From Ochrobactrum chromiisoli (lineage in GTDB: Bacteria > Pseudomonadota > Alphaproteobacteria > Rhizobiales > Rhizobiaceae), in NCBI RefSeq assembly GCF_026241335.1, contig NZ_JAPHAV010000002.1, forward strand, positions 62,001-126,000: 64,000 nt of DNA, written 5' to 3'. The stretch's first letter is position 1, and each line of letters begins with the position of its first letter. The translations under genes and the position numbers were made by a program. The notes under the pieces are model-generated. The model was not told the DNA's origin and did no database searches. It was given only the letters and a program-made list of their open reading frames with translations. Below, one piece after another: positions 50,651 to 60,231 of this stretch.

Positions 50651-51823
50651 TTAGGCTCTGCCTGTGAGGGAAGCATTGAGCAGATCAAGCGCACCCTGCT
50701 TCGTGAGTTCAATCGGATTGCCGCCTGCTGTCGGATCGACAATGGCCATTTCTGCGATCAGTGTCTTGCGGCCTTCGTCCATTTCAAGACCCTTGATAAA
50801 ATCCTGCAATGTGTCGGGAACACCGAGATCGCTGCGTAACTTCATGATTGCGTCAATGAACCCGTCAAATCCGCCTTTGATACCCAGATAATTTGCAAGC
50901 CGTTCAATGCGCTTTTCGATTGCAGCCCGGTTATGATACAGAACATAAGGCATGAAAACGGCGTTGGTCATGCCGTGATGTGTGTCGTAAAGCGCACCAA
51001 TTGGATGGGATAGCGAGTGGATCGCGCCCAGCCCTTTTTGGAATGCGGTCGCCCCCATGGCGGCTGCCGCCATCAGATTGGCACGGGCTTCAATGTCAGA
51101 GCCATTGGCATAGGCCTTTGGCAGATTTTCAAATACCAGTCGGATACCTTCAACCGCAATGCCATCGGCCATGGGGTGAAAACCGGGCGCGCAATAGGCT
51201 TCCAGACAATGCGCAAGCGCATCCATGCCTGTGCCAACAGTGATGGAAGGCGGCATGCCGATTGAAAGCTCAGGATCGGCAATGACCGTCACGGGGAGCA
51301 TTTTGGGGTGAAAAATAACTTTCTTGGTGTGGGTTGCTTCATTGGTCAGAACACCCGCGCGGCCCACTTCCGAGCCGGTTCCCGCCGTGGTCGGCACGGC
51401 AATAATCGGCGCAATTGCGCTGCTGTCAGCGCGGGTCCACCAGTCGCCAACATCTTCAAAGTCCCAGACAGGGCGCGTTTGACCTGCCTGAAAGGCTATG
51501 AGCTTCCCCAGATCAAGTGCGGAACCGCCACCAAATGCAATCACACCATCATGCTTGCCGTCATTAAAGACGTTGACGCCAGCATTGAGGTTGCTTTCAA
51601 CCGGGTTGGGCTTCACATCGGAGAAGACGGCATATTTGACGCCTGCCTTATCAAGAATGGCAAGCGTGGAAGCAACCACGGGAAGTTTTGCAAGTCCTGG
51701 ATCGGTGACAAATAGTGGGTGTTCGATACCGGCTGCTTTCAGCACGGCCGGCAGTTCCTTAATACGGCCCGGTCCAAAAAGCACGGTGGTCGGGAAATTC
51801 CATTTGGCAGTCAGATCGGTCAT
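50651..51823 (-). CDS. iron-containing alcohol dehydrogenase
   Basis: A 390-residue group III alcohol dehydrogenase. The NAD site is VIAFGGGSALDLGK near residue 95, PTTAGTGSEVGRAGVLT near 145, and the metal ligands lie in GMDALAHCLEAYC and GLGAIHSLSHPIGALYDTHHGMTNA. Last gene of a minus-strand operon with an aldehyde dehydrogenase, a glutamine-synthetase-like ligase and an N-formylglutamate amidohydrolase-like enzyme. In that context it probably oxidises the hydroxyl group of a glutamylated amino alcohol to the aldehyde. Confidence 0.9.
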   Translation of the reverse strand: MTDLTAKWNFPTTVLFGPGRIKELPAVLKAAGIEHPLFVTDPGLAKLPVVASTLAILDKAGVKYAVFSDVKPNPVESNLNAGVNVFNDGKHDGVIAFGGGSALDLGKLIAFQAGQTRPVWDFEDVGDWWTRADSSAIAPIIAVPTTAGTGSEVGRAGVLTNEATHTKKVIFHPKMLPVTVIADPELSIGMPPSITVGTGMDALAHCLEAYCAPGFHPMADGIAVEGIRLVFENLPKAYANGSDIEARANLMAAAAMGATAFQKGLGAIHSLSHPIGALYDTHHGMTNAVFMPYVLYHNRAAIEKRIERLANYLGIKGGFDGFIDAIMKLRSDLGVPDTLQDFIKGLEMDEGRKTLIAEMAIVDPTAGGNPIELTKQGALDLLNASLTGRA

Positions 51824-51852
51824 GTCGATGCTTTCCAGATATTTGAAACAGA

Positions 51853-53238
51853 TCAGATTTTTTCACGCAGGTGGAAGGATTTTGGCCGTGTCAGGTTGCC
51901 ATAACCGATAGGCGAAAGGGCAGCACCCTTGCCGGTATCCTTCACGCCGGTCCAAACCAATGCCGGATCAAGATAATCGCAGCGGTTCATGAAGACGGTA
52001 CCAGTTTCGATGCGGTCGCCAAGTGCCGCTGCATGGTCGGTATCGCTTGTCCAGAGCGACGCGGTGAGGCCGTAAATGCTGTCATTCATCAGCGCGAGCG
52101 CTTCCTCATCATTGCGCACCTTCATGATGCCTACAATGGGGCCAAAGCTTTCTTCCCGCATGACGCTCATCTGGTGATCAACATGGGTGAGCACCTCCGG
52201 TGCAATATAAGGCGAACCGGCTGTGTCATTGTCGACCTTCATGTTGACATGAGCCTTCGCGCCTTTGCGCAGGGCTTCGGCTTTCTGCTCACGAATAAGA
52301 TCGGCAAAACGGGCTTGTGCCATCGGTCCAAGCGTTGTTGCGGCATCCAGTGGATTGCCGACGACATATTGCTTTGTCAGATCGATGAAACCATCGACAA
52401 ATCGGTCATAAACAGCTTCATGCACGTAGATACGTTCGATGCCACAGCAGCATTGACCGGAATTGAAAAAAGCACCATCGACCAGATTGGCAACAGCATG
52501 GTCGAGATTAACGTCGGGCAATACATAGGCGGGGTCTTTGCCGCCAAGCTCTAGTCCCAGCGTCATGAAAGTGCCAGCGGCTGCCTTTTCGATAGCCCGG
52601 CCACCGCCAACGGAGCCTGTAAAGTTGACATGGTCGATGGTGCCTGATGCCAGCAGTTTTTCTGTAGAGGCATGATCGAGAACGATATTCTGGAAAACGC
52701 CTTTTGGAATGCCGGCCTTCTCAAAGGCCTGCGCGAAGCGTTCGCCCGTCAGCAAAGTTTGCGTTGCATGTTTAAGCAGAACCGTGTTGCCTGCCATCAA
52801 TGCCGGAATGATCGTATTGACGGCGGTGAGATAGGGATAGTTCCACGGCGCGATGACCATGACCACGCCCAGCGGAACATGCTTTACATAGCGGCGAAAG
52901 CCATCTTTTTGTGCAGGCACATAAGGTTTCAGCGCTTCTTCTGCAATGTCGATCATGTATTGGCCGCGTTCCTGAACGCCGCCATTTTCGCCGCCATAAC
53001 GTGTGGGGCGCCCCATTTGCCAGGCAATTTCAGGAATGATTTCATCCTGCATTGCAGCCAGCGCATCCAGAGCTGCACGACAATAACCGGCCCGTTCTGC
53101 AATGTTTAAAGCTGCCCATTGGGGTTGCGCCTTGCGTGCCGCCGTGACTGCTGCATGGATCGCGGTGTCACTGGCATAGGCGCGCTCTGCATAAACCGAG
53201 CCATCGATAGGGGAGATAATTCTGGCCGTGCCGCTCAT
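51853..53238 (-). CDS. aldehyde dehydrogenase family protein
   Basis: A 461-residue NAD(P)-dependent aldehyde dehydrogenase. The substrate/cofactor motif PLGVVMVIAPWNYPY is near residue 120, the catalytic glutamate in LGLELGGKDPAYVL near 230 and the nucleophilic cysteine in FFNSGQCCCGIERIYVH near 263, where three cysteines are adjacent. Its stop is 29 bases before the alcohol dehydrogenase start, suggesting consecutive oxidation steps alcohol to aldehyde to acid. Confidence 0.92.
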   Translation of the reverse strand: MSGTARIISPIDGSVYAERAYASDTAIHAAVTAARKAQPQWAALNIAERAGYCRAALDALAAMQDEIIPEIAWQMGRPTRYGGENGGVQERGQYMIDIAEEALKPYVPAQKDGFRRYVKHVPLGVVMVIAPWNYPYLTAVNTIIPALMAGNTVLLKHATQTLLTGERFAQAFEKAGIPKGVFQNIVLDHASTEKLLASGTIDHVNFTGSVGGGRAIEKAAAGTFMTLGLELGGKDPAYVLPDVNLDHAVANLVDGAFFNSGQCCCGIERIYVHEAVYDRFVDGFIDLTKQYVVGNPLDAATTLGPMAQARFADLIREQKAEALRKGAKAHVNMKVDNDTAGSPYIAPEVLTHVDHQMSVMREESFGPIVGIMKVRNDEEALALMNDSIYGLTASLWTSDTDHAAALGDRIETGTVFMNRCDYLDPALVWTGVKDTGKGAALSPIGYGNLTRPKSFHLREKI

Positions 53239-53259
53239 CGGGCAATTCCTTATGTAAGT

Positions 53260-54630
53260 TTAGTAGCGTTCGAAACCACGATGCAGTTCCCAGTCGGTTA
53301 CGCGACGGTCATATTCAATCTGCTCCCAGTGGGCGGTGTGGACATAGTGATTGACCACTTTTTCACCGAGTGCTTCCTTGAGGAATGCCGAGTTCTTGAG
53401 GGCTTCTGCCGCTTCGCGCAGCGTGTATGGAATTTCCTTGAGTTTGACTGCGCTATAGGCATCGCCAACGAAAGGATCTTCCAGTTCCAGCGCTTCGTCG
53501 ATGCCCTTTAAGCCTGCCGCAATGAGCGCTGCAAATGCAAGATAGGGGTTGAGATCAGCGCCGCCAATCCGACATTCGATGCGGATAGATTTGCTGCCTT
53601 CGCCACAAAGCCGGAAGCCTGCTGTGCGGTTATCCTGACTCCACATGATCTTTGTCGGCGCGAATGTGCCCGCCTGAAAGCGTTTATAAGAGTTAATATA
53701 AGGCGCCAGAAAATACGTATATTCAGCCGCATATTTAAGCTGGCCTGCCACCCATGAGCGCATCAGCGGTGTCATGGTGTGTGGTGCTTTGGGATCAAAA
53801 AACAATGGCTCCTTGCCATCCGCACTCCAGATAGAGTTGTGCACATGGCTTGAACTGCCAGCCTTGTCATAATCATATTTGGCCATGAAGGTGATGCACT
53901 TGCCATGGGCCTCGGCGATTTCCTTCATGGCGTTTTTCATGATGACATGACGGTCGGCCATTTCAAGTGCTTCCGCATAGCGAACGTTGAGTTCCTGCTG
54001 ACCCGGCCCCCATTCACCTTTGGAGTTTTCAACCGGGATACCGGCAGCACCTAAATGATTGCGCATGGCGCGCAGAACCTGCTCTTCTTTGGTGGTCAGG
54101 TGGATCACATAATCCTGCACGTAGGGAGAGGCGGTTTCCATCTCCTGCCAATGTTTGGCGCGCGCGGTTTTATAGGTTTCATCAAAGAGATAGAATTCGA
54201 GTTCCGATGCGAAATAGGCGCGATAGCCGCGTTCATGCAGGCGGGCGAGCTGCTTTTTAAGAACCGCACGCGGTGAATGCGCAAGATCTTTGTGATCGTG
54301 ATGATCAAGCACGTCACAAAGCACGATCGCGGTTTTTTCCAGCCATGGCGCAAGACGCAGGGTGGAGAGGTCTGGCTTCATCACGAAGTCGCCATAACCC
54401 TTGTCCCAACTTGCGGCTTCATAGCCCGGAACCGGCTCCATATCGATGTCATTGGCGAGCAGGTAATTGCAGCCATGCGTTTCATCATGGGCCGTTTCCA
54501 CGAAGAATTCCGCATAAAAACGTTTGCCGATCAGGCGGCCCTGCATATCGACGAAGCAGGCGAGAACCGTATCAATTTCGTCATTTGCGACGGCTTTTTT
54601 TAATGTGTCGAAAGTTAGTTGTTCGGCCAT
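53260..54630 (-). CDS. glutamine-synthetase-like gamma-glutamyl ligase (PuuA/GlnT type)
   Basis: A 456-residue member of the glutamine synthetase family. An N-terminal beta-grasp part (VLACFVDMQGRLIGKRF) is followed by the catalytic domain, with ASELEFYLF near residue 145, GPGQQELNVRYAEAL near 215, SSSHVHNSIW near 265, NRTAGFRLCGEGSKSIRIECRIGGADLNPYLAFAALIAAGLKGI near 345 and the C-terminal ELHRGFERY. These features are typical of ligases that attach glutamate to an amine rather than ammonia. The regulatory adenylylation loop of GlnA is not evident. It should start the pathway encoded by the operon. Confidence 0.85.
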   Translation of the reverse strand: MAEQLTFDTLKKAVANDEIDTVLACFVDMQGRLIGKRFYAEFFVETAHDETHGCNYLLANDIDMEPVPGYEAASWDKGYGDFVMKPDLSTLRLAPWLEKTAIVLCDVLDHHDHKDLAHSPRAVLKKQLARLHERGYRAYFASELEFYLFDETYKTARAKHWQEMETASPYVQDYVIHLTTKEEQVLRAMRNHLGAAGIPVENSKGEWGPGQQELNVRYAEALEMADRHVIMKNAMKEIAEAHGKCITFMAKYDYDKAGSSSHVHNSIWSADGKEPLFFDPKAPHTMTPLMRSWVAGQLKYAAEYTYFLAPYINSYKRFQAGTFAPTKIMWSQDNRTAGFRLCGEGSKSIRIECRIGGADLNPYLAFAALIAAGLKGIDEALELEDPFVGDAYSAVKLKEIPYTLREAAEALKNSAFLKEALGEKVVNHYVHTAHWEQIEYDRRVTDWELHRGFERY

Positions 54631-54643
54631 TATGCTTCGCTCC

Positions 54644-55414
54644 TCACGGTATCACGCGCTCAATATCGCTAAAAATCGCAGCAAGTTGCTTAGCCCAGGT
54701 TTCCTGCGCTTCACGGGTGACGATTTCGTCGTTGCGTATCTCAATCATTGCACAGGGTGCATTGCGCGGTCGCGCATGTCGCTCAAGGGTGTAATAAACG
54801 CGATCGGCTGGTGAATAGGGTTCATTTACGCCGACGTTCAGCGCCTTGTTTTTCTTAAGTGCAGCAATCAAAGGCTCTGCAATGCGCGCATCCGCATCAT
54901 GAATAATGCCAATCTGCCATGGGCGTGAGATGCCCTTATAGATTGGCGTGAAGGAGTGAATGGTGACGATCCACGATGGTAGTCCACGTGTGGCACGTGC
55001 ATGGATGACTTCTTCAATACAGCGGTGAAAAGGCCTGTGCGACAGGTCAATTCGTGCTGTGCGTTCAAGGGAATTGAGATCATGATTGCCGGGGATGACC
55101 GTCGTTTCGCTGATTTCAGGAATAAGATCGCGCGCTTCAAGTGGACGATTGCAATCAATCAGCAGGCGTGAATAGGTCGCCTCTATCAAAGGGGCATCAA
55201 GCTGTTGACTAAGATGGCGTGCAACCGCCACAGCACCCGGATCCCAAGCAATGTGTGCGTTTAACGATTGAGGGTCGAGGCCAAGCCCATCAAAGTGCTC
55301 AGGCATGAAATTGGATGCATGTTCGCAAACGAAAACATAGGGACTTCCCCCCGCTTCGTTGACGACCAGAACCGGCTTTAGGGCCGGGTCCTGATGATCT
55401 CGCTGGTCGGCCAT
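54644..55414 (-). CDS. N-formylglutamate amidohydrolase family protein
   Basis: A 256-residue hydrolase of the N-formylglutamate amidohydrolase (HutG-like) family. Metal and substrate residues are suggested by VFVCEHASNFMPE near residue 28, HIAWDPGAVAVARHL near 53, LIDCNRPLEA, and IVTIHSFTPIYKG near 148. First gene of the minus-strand operon. No histidine-degradation genes are nearby; in this operon it could release glutamate from the oxidised glutamyl intermediate. It is divergent from an RpiR regulator 128 bases away. Confidence 0.87.
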   Translation of the reverse strand: MADQRDHQDPALKPVLVVNEAGGSPYVFVCEHASNFMPEHFDGLGLDPQSLNAHIAWDPGAVAVARHLSQQLDAPLIEATYSRLLIDCNRPLEARDLIPEISETTVIPGNHDLNSLERTARIDLSHRPFHRCIEEVIHARATRGLPSWIVTIHSFTPIYKGISRPWQIGIIHDADARIAEPLIAALKKNKALNVGVNEPYSPADRVYYTLERHARPRNAPCAMIEIRNDEIVTREAQETWAKQLAAIFSDIERVIP

Positions 55415-55542
55415 TCTCTCTATTCCCCTGCGCTGTAACTTTTGTTACGTTTTTAAAAATATGCGCTATTGCGGAATATTTGATACGTCGTAAGATGCTT
55501 TGTCAAACATAATTTTGTGCGAAATTGAAAAGAGCTGCGGGA

Positions 55543-56385
55543 ATGGAAATTGCCACATCGATGGGGGCCAGCATCGCGGAGTTGCTGAACGAACGGCTCG
55601 AAAGCATGCCCGCCGGAGAGCGCAGTGCCGCGCAAACTCTGATTGCCAATTATCCCATGCTGGGGCTGAAAACAGTGGCAGAATTTTCAGCACAGGCAGG
55701 CGTCAGTTCTCCGACCATTCTGCGGTTTGTAAACAGGCTCGGCTTTCAAAGTTATTCGGAGTTTCAGGCGCATTTGCAAAATGAGCTTGCTGCACAGTTG
55801 CAATCGCCGCATCATCGCAACGAAAAGCCTGACAAGGCAACGGATACGGCCTATCCGGCAGTGGAATATACACTTGATAATATTCGGGAAAGTTTTCGGC
55901 ATCTGGGCGACAAGCAATTGCAGCAGATCGTTGCTGCTCTGAGCAATTCCAAGGGAAACGCTTATCTGATCGGCGGGCGTTTCACAGATCCGATAGCACA
56001 ATATATGACAGCGCATATGTCGATTATCCGGCCGCATGTTTTCCATCTGGGTGGACAGGAAAGCATGTGGCGTGATCGGCTGCTGGATATGGGAAAACGC
56101 GATGTTCTTGTTGTCTTTGACATTCGCCGTTATCAGGAAAGCTTGTTAAGCCTTGCGGAAAAAGCGCGTGGGCGAGGGGTTGAGATTATTTTGATAACCG
56201 ATCAGTGGTTGTCACCGATTGCCCGTGTTGCCCGGCATGTCTTGGCGGGACGGATTGCGGTGCCTTCGGCATGGGATTCATCAGCGTCGATTTTCGTTCT
56301 TGCGGAAACCATTATTCGCGAAATGACGCGCGCTTTAGAGCATGACAGTGCCGCGCGCATCGCTGAGCTGGAAGCACTCAGATGA
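55543..56385 (+). CDS. MurR/RpiR-family transcriptional regulator
   Basis: A 280-residue regulator with an N-terminal RpiR helix-turn-helix (MPAGERSAAQTLIANYPMLGLKTVAEFSAQAGVSSPTILRFVNRLGFQSYSEFQ, residues about 25-80) and a C-terminal SIS domain (NAYLIGGRFTDPIAQYMTAHM...DVLVVFDIRRYQESL). SIS domains usually bind phosphosugars, but RpiR proteins next to amine and amino acid genes are known. The ATG at 55543 was chosen; a TTG six codons upstream is possible. Divergent from the four-gene ligase operon, which it probably controls. Confidence 0.88.
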   Translation: MEIATSMGASIAELLNERLESMPAGERSAAQTLIANYPMLGLKTVAEFSAQAGVSSPTILRFVNRLGFQSYSEFQAHLQNELAAQLQSPHHRNEKPDKATDTAYPAVEYTLDNIRESFRHLGDKQLQQIVAALSNSKGNAYLIGGRFTDPIAQYMTAHMSIIRPHVFHLGGQESMWRDRLLDMGKRDVLVVFDIRRYQESLLSLAEKARGRGVEIILITDQWLSPIARVARHVLAGRIAVPSAWDSSASIFVLAETIIREMTRALEHDSAARIAELEALR

Positions 56386-56449
56386 GCGCATCACCAAATT
56401 AGCCGTGGCCAGAAGCATTTCCTGTTTTGATTGAATCCTTGGAAATGCT

Positions 56450-57838
56450 CTATTTCCCAGCTTTCGGTGCTTTAAAGACAGGAAACGGATACGTTTTGCC
56501 GAGAACGATGCCTGCTTTTTGCAGCACGTCTTCGGGTGCCGCATAAGGCTTATGGATCCAACGCTCCGGCAGGGTTGCAATTTCTGGCACCCATTCGCGT
56601 ACATAAGCGCCTTCGCTGTCAAACTTGTCGCCTTGCAGAACTGGGTTGAAAACGCGAAAATAGGGGGCTGCATCCATGCCGCAACCTGCCACCCATTGCC
56701 AGCTTCCCGGATTGCTGGCGATGTCGGCATCAACCAGCGTGTTCCAGAACCATTTTTCGCCTTCGCGCCAGTCGATCTGCATGTTCTTGCTTAAGACAGA
56801 GGCGACGAGCATACGCACGCGGTTATGCATCCACCCGGTTGCCCAAAGCTGACGCATGCCTGCGTCAATCATTGGCACGCCAGTATTGCCCTTTGTCCAA
56901 GCCTCAAACAATGCCGGATCATGTTTCCATTCGATATCTGCAAGCGTGTTGCGCATATCGTTTTCGGCAATATCCGGGCGAAAGTAGAGCTGATGATAAT
57001 GAAAATCGCGCCAGATGAGTTCGGACAGGAATTTCTCGCCGCCGGTCTGGGTATCCGGGTTCTCATCCATCAACGATAGTGTTGCATGCCATGCCTGACG
57101 CGGACTAATCTCGCCAAAGCGAAGATGAGGCGAGAGCTTGGAAGTGCCTTCAACATTGGGGCGGTCACGATCGCCCGCATAATTGCGGATGGTCTTATCA
57201 AAGAAATGGTAGAGCTGATTGATGGCTGCGGCCTCGCCAATTTCCCACAGACCCTCCATTTTCTTCGACCAGAAAGGCTGTCTGAAAGGCGCTCTTTCCG
57301 GTTTATCTCGCAGCGTGGACGGTACAGCTTTCCAGTCAGACGATGAAATGGGGCGGGTTACGCCTTGCTGGCGCAGGGTCTTTGCGTAAGGCGTGAAGAC
57401 TTGATACGGGCCGCCGCTGCCTGTTTTGATCTCCCATGGCTCGGACAGAAGATTGCCCGCAAAAGAGGCAACGTTCAGCCCTTTGTCTTTCAGAGCTGTT
57501 TTGACATGAGCATCCACGTCACGTTCTTGCGGGGCATAGCGCCGGTTCCAGAAAACAGCATTAAACCCATTTTTTTCGACGAGCTGTTCAATGATTTTCA
57601 GTGCGTCGCCATGCATAACAATCAGTTCGACATTGCGCGCATGGAGGCTTTTCTCAAGCGAATTCAGGCTCTGTTCCAGCCACCAGAGCACAGCGCCGCC
57701 GGGCGCGCGCAATTGGGGATTGATTTCATGAACATAAAGCGCGGTTATACTACCGCCGAGTTTGACGGCTGCATCAAGTGCCGGATTGTCCGCAAGGCGC
57801 AGGTCATTCCGCAACCAGACAAGTGCATTTGCATTCAT
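56450..57838 (-). CDS. phr: deoxyribodipyrimidine photolyase
   Basis: A 462-residue photolyase/cryptochrome protein that repairs UV-made pyrimidine dimers with light energy. The N-terminal Rossmann-like domain begins ALVWLRNDLRLADNPALDAA; FAD-binding motifs are TSKLSPHLRFGEISPRQAW near residue 230 and GNTGVPMIDAGMRQLWATGWMHNRVRMLVASVLSK near 320, followed by DADIASNPGSWQWVAGCG. The conserved tryptophan-rich electron path is present. It lies 89 bases downstream of the DUF1295 gene on the same strand. Photolyase belongs to the core group controlled by RpoE-ChrR in other alphaproteobacteria. Confidence 0.94.
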   Translation of the reverse strand: MNANALVWLRNDLRLADNPALDAAVKLGGSITALYVHEINPQLRAPGGAVLWWLEQSLNSLEKSLHARNVELIVMHGDALKIIEQLVEKNGFNAVFWNRRYAPQERDVDAHVKTALKDKGLNVASFAGNLLSEPWEIKTGSGGPYQVFTPYAKTLRQQGVTRPISSSDWKAVPSTLRDKPERAPFRQPFWSKKMEGLWEIGEAAAINQLYHFFDKTIRNYAGDRDRPNVEGTSKLSPHLRFGEISPRQAWHATLSLMDENPDTQTGGEKFLSELIWRDFHYHQLYFRPDIAENDMRNTLADIEWKHDPALFEAWTKGNTGVPMIDAGMRQLWATGWMHNRVRMLVASVLSKNMQIDWREGEKWFWNTLVDADIASNPGSWQWVAGCGMDAAPYFRVFNPVLQGDKFDSEGAYVREWVPEIATLPERWIHKPYAAPEDVLQKAGIVLGKTYPFPVFKAPKAGK

Positions 57839-57927
57839 TGAATAATCCTTGCCTGACGGGCTTGAGAAGATTGAGCATGGGCTGCTTTGATTGTATATGC
57901 CAGTTTCTTCACTTGCAGGTTCGTGAT

Positions 57928-58713
57928 TTACGACTCCGGCTTTCTGGGACCGGGAAAAAACGCATTGACGCGGCGTTGCAGTGCGCGGAATTTTTCTCCG
58001 CGTGATTTGATCATGTGGTCTTCAAGCGGTGGAATTCCCGATACGTGGACCAGCAGCCAGTACATCTGGATGGGGGCGAGCAGCGATAGCCAGCTCCATG
58101 GTGATGCGGTGATTGCCATGAACGGCCATGCGCACCAGAAAAGCCATTCGAAGAAATAGTTTGGATGGCGCGAATAGGCCCAAAACCCGGTCTCGCAGAT
58201 TTCGGTTTTGGCGGCAGGCGTTTTGCGAAACTGCGCAAGTTGTGCGTCTGACAGCGCTTCGCCCGTGATCGCGATTGCGATAAGTGCGACAGCAATCATA
58301 TCGATGAAATGCGGGAATTCAGGGCGGCTAACAGTGGCAAGGTAGACTGAAAGAACCAGAATAAACGCTGCCAAAGCCTGTATCTGCAAAAACCAGAACA
58401 GACGTTTTGGTGCGCTATCGCCCCATTCCTTCATCAGCTTTGCATAACGCGGGTCTTTGCCGTGGGACATGCTTCGCTGTCCAATATGCAAGGCAAGCCG
58501 TAGCGACCATGCAAGGATGAGGATCAGGATCGCTGAACGGCGCGGCCAAGAGGTGTCGGCCAGAAGTACGGCGACCATCGCGCCCAGACCAACCGAAAGC
58601 GACCATATTGCATCGATCCAGCCGCTTTTGCCGGTTTTTCTCTCCAGCGCCCATGCAAAGCTCATGAGGAGAGACAGAAAGATAGCAACAATCAAAAGAA
58701 GGCCGATTTGCAT
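57928..58713 (-). CDS. DUF1295 membrane protein (steroid reductase/ICMT-like fold)
   Basis: A 261-residue membrane protein with about six to seven membrane segments. The C-terminal motif ICETGFWAYSRHPNYFFEWLFWCAWPFMAI is the signature of the DUF1295 group, related to isoprenylcysteine methyltransferases and steroid 5-alpha reductases, and implies NADPH or SAM binding near the membrane face. Function is unknown; genes of this type go with Cfa and photolyase in sigmaE-ChrR clusters. The start at MQIGLLLIVAI places a normal first helix; upstream frame residues are not membrane-like. Confidence 0.88.
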   Translation of the reverse strand: MQIGLLLIVAIFLSLLMSFAWALERKTGKSGWIDAIWSLSVGLGAMVAVLLADTSWPRRSAILILILAWSLRLALHIGQRSMSHGKDPRYAKLMKEWGDSAPKRLFWFLQIQALAAFILVLSVYLATVSRPEFPHFIDMIAVALIAIAITGEALSDAQLAQFRKTPAAKTEICETGFWAYSRHPNYFFEWLFWCAWPFMAITASPWSWLSLLAPIQMYWLLVHVSGIPPLEDHMIKSRGEKFRALQRRVNAFFPGPRKPES

Positions 58714-58818
58714 GGCGCACCCTGGGTCAGAATGACGATTTATACCATGCAATACGTTTGGTCCCGCTGTTTGGTTTCCTAAGCCGTTTAAAAAAACCAA
58801 GAAAGTTTCAGCATCCGT

Positions 58819-58848
58819 TGAACCAATCGTCTTCTCAAAACGTAAGAT
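58819..58848 (+). promoter_or_regulatory. ECF sigmaE-like promoter
   Basis: TGAACC (58819-58824), an 18-base spacer, then TAAGAT (58843-58848), 27 bases before the oxidoreductase ATG. The known RpoE-ChrR promoter form in Rhodobacter is TGATCC with a spacer of about 18 and a TA-rich -10 element. The match plus the chrR gene nearby support control of this operon by sigmaE. Confidence 0.6.
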
Positions 58849-58875
58849 AGAGAAATGCGGCACAGTGAGGGACTT

Positions 58876-60231
58876 ATGGACATTACAAACCATCCGGGCG
58901 GCGCTAAACGTCTTAGGCTCGCGATTATCGGGAGCGGTATTTCTGGTCTGTCTGCTGCATGGCTTTTATCGCAACGCCATGACGTCACCGTTTTTGAAGC
59001 AGCGGAGCGCATTGGCGGGCATAGCAATACGGTCGAATTTGCAAGCAACACCGGCCCCGTTGCGGTCGATACGGGCTTTATTGTTTATAATGAAGTGACT
59101 TATCCAAATCTGACGGCATTGTTTAAAATACTTGATGTTCCGACTGCCGCATCGAATATGTCCTTTGCCGTCTCCATTGGAAATGGCGCTTATGAATATT
59201 CCGGCGGCACCGGGCTTGGCCTGTTTGCACAGCGCTCAAATCTCGTTCGCCCGCGTTTTTGGTCTATGATCCGCGATCTTTTGCGCTTTTACCGTAACGC
59301 TCCCAAAGACCTGGAGATGATGGGCGGCATTTCGCTTGATGATTATCTTGCGCGAAATGCTTATGGCCGGGCTTTCCGGGAGGATCATCTCTATCCGATG
59401 GCGGCTGCAATCTGGTCAACGCCTGCCATGGAAGTTGGTCAATATCCGGCAGCGAGCTTTGTTCGTTTTTGCTGCAATCATGGCTTGCTTGCTTTGCGGG
59501 ATCGCCCGATCTGGCGGACAGTCAAGGGTGGCAGTCGTGAATATGTGCAGCGCATTACACAACCCTATGCCGACAATATCCGGCTTTCAACACCCATAAA
59601 ATGGGTGCGACGGCATGAAAATGCGGTCGAATTGACCGATGCAAGCGGTGGTGTTCATTTCTTTGACGATGTGGTTATCGCAACTCACGCCGATCAGGCT
59701 TTGCGGATGCTGGCCGATCCCAGTGCAGAGGAAAGCCGCATTCTTGGTGCATTTAAATATTCACGCAATGAGGCGGTTCTTCATACCGATCTTTCGCTCA
59801 TGCCAAAACGCCGGGCGGCATGGTCGAGCTGGAATTACCTGACCAATGCAGCCAACGGTTCGTCGCAGCCCTCAATCACCTACTGGATGAACCGCTTGCA
59901 GCCCTTGGGAACTGCGCCCGATACATTTGTCACGCTCAATCCGTGTCGTGCGCCGCGTGAGGATCTGGTGATCCATCGCGAGATCTATGAACATCCAATC
60001 TTTGATATGGCAACGGATCGCGCGCAGAGGGAAGTCTGGTCGTTGCAGGGACAGCGCCGAACCTGGTTTTGTGGCGCACATTTTGGTTCCGGTTTTCATG
60101 AGGACGGTTTGCAGGCCGGTCTTGCAGTAGCGGAAGACCTCGGCGGACTGCGTCGCCCATGGCGGGTTGAGCAGGAAAGCGCGCGTATTGTTCGCCAGCC
60201 TGTAACGATCCGGGAAAGGGCGCTGGCATGA
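58876..60231 (+). CDS. FAD-dependent amine-oxidase-like protein of the ChrR group
   Basis: A 451-residue flavoprotein. The FAD site LAIIGSGISGLSAAWLLSQRHDVTVFEAAERIGGHSNTVEF is at the N-terminus, and the C-terminal WFCGAHFGSGFHEDGLQAGLAVAEDLGG closes the FAD domain. Homologues are annotated as NAD/FAD-binding proteins next to DUF1365 and Cfa; together they are thought to modify lipids. The ATG at 58876 follows GAGGGACTT; an upstream ATG at 58855 lacks a ribosome site. The stop overlaps the DUF1365 start (ATGA). Confidence 0.88.
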   Translation: MDITNHPGGAKRLRLAIIGSGISGLSAAWLLSQRHDVTVFEAAERIGGHSNTVEFASNTGPVAVDTGFIVYNEVTYPNLTALFKILDVPTAASNMSFAVSIGNGAYEYSGGTGLGLFAQRSNLVRPRFWSMIRDLLRFYRNAPKDLEMMGGISLDDYLARNAYGRAFREDHLYPMAAAIWSTPAMEVGQYPAASFVRFCCNHGLLALRDRPIWRTVKGGSREYVQRITQPYADNIRLSTPIKWVRRHENAVELTDASGGVHFFDDVVIATHADQALRMLADPSAEESRILGAFKYSRNEAVLHTDLSLMPKRRAAWSSWNYLTNAANGSSQPSITYWMNRLQPLGTAPDTFVTLNPCRAPREDLVIHREIYEHPIFDMATDRAQREVWSLQGQRRTWFCGAHFGSGFHEDGLQAGLAVAEDLGGLRRPWRVEQESARIVRQPVTIRERALA

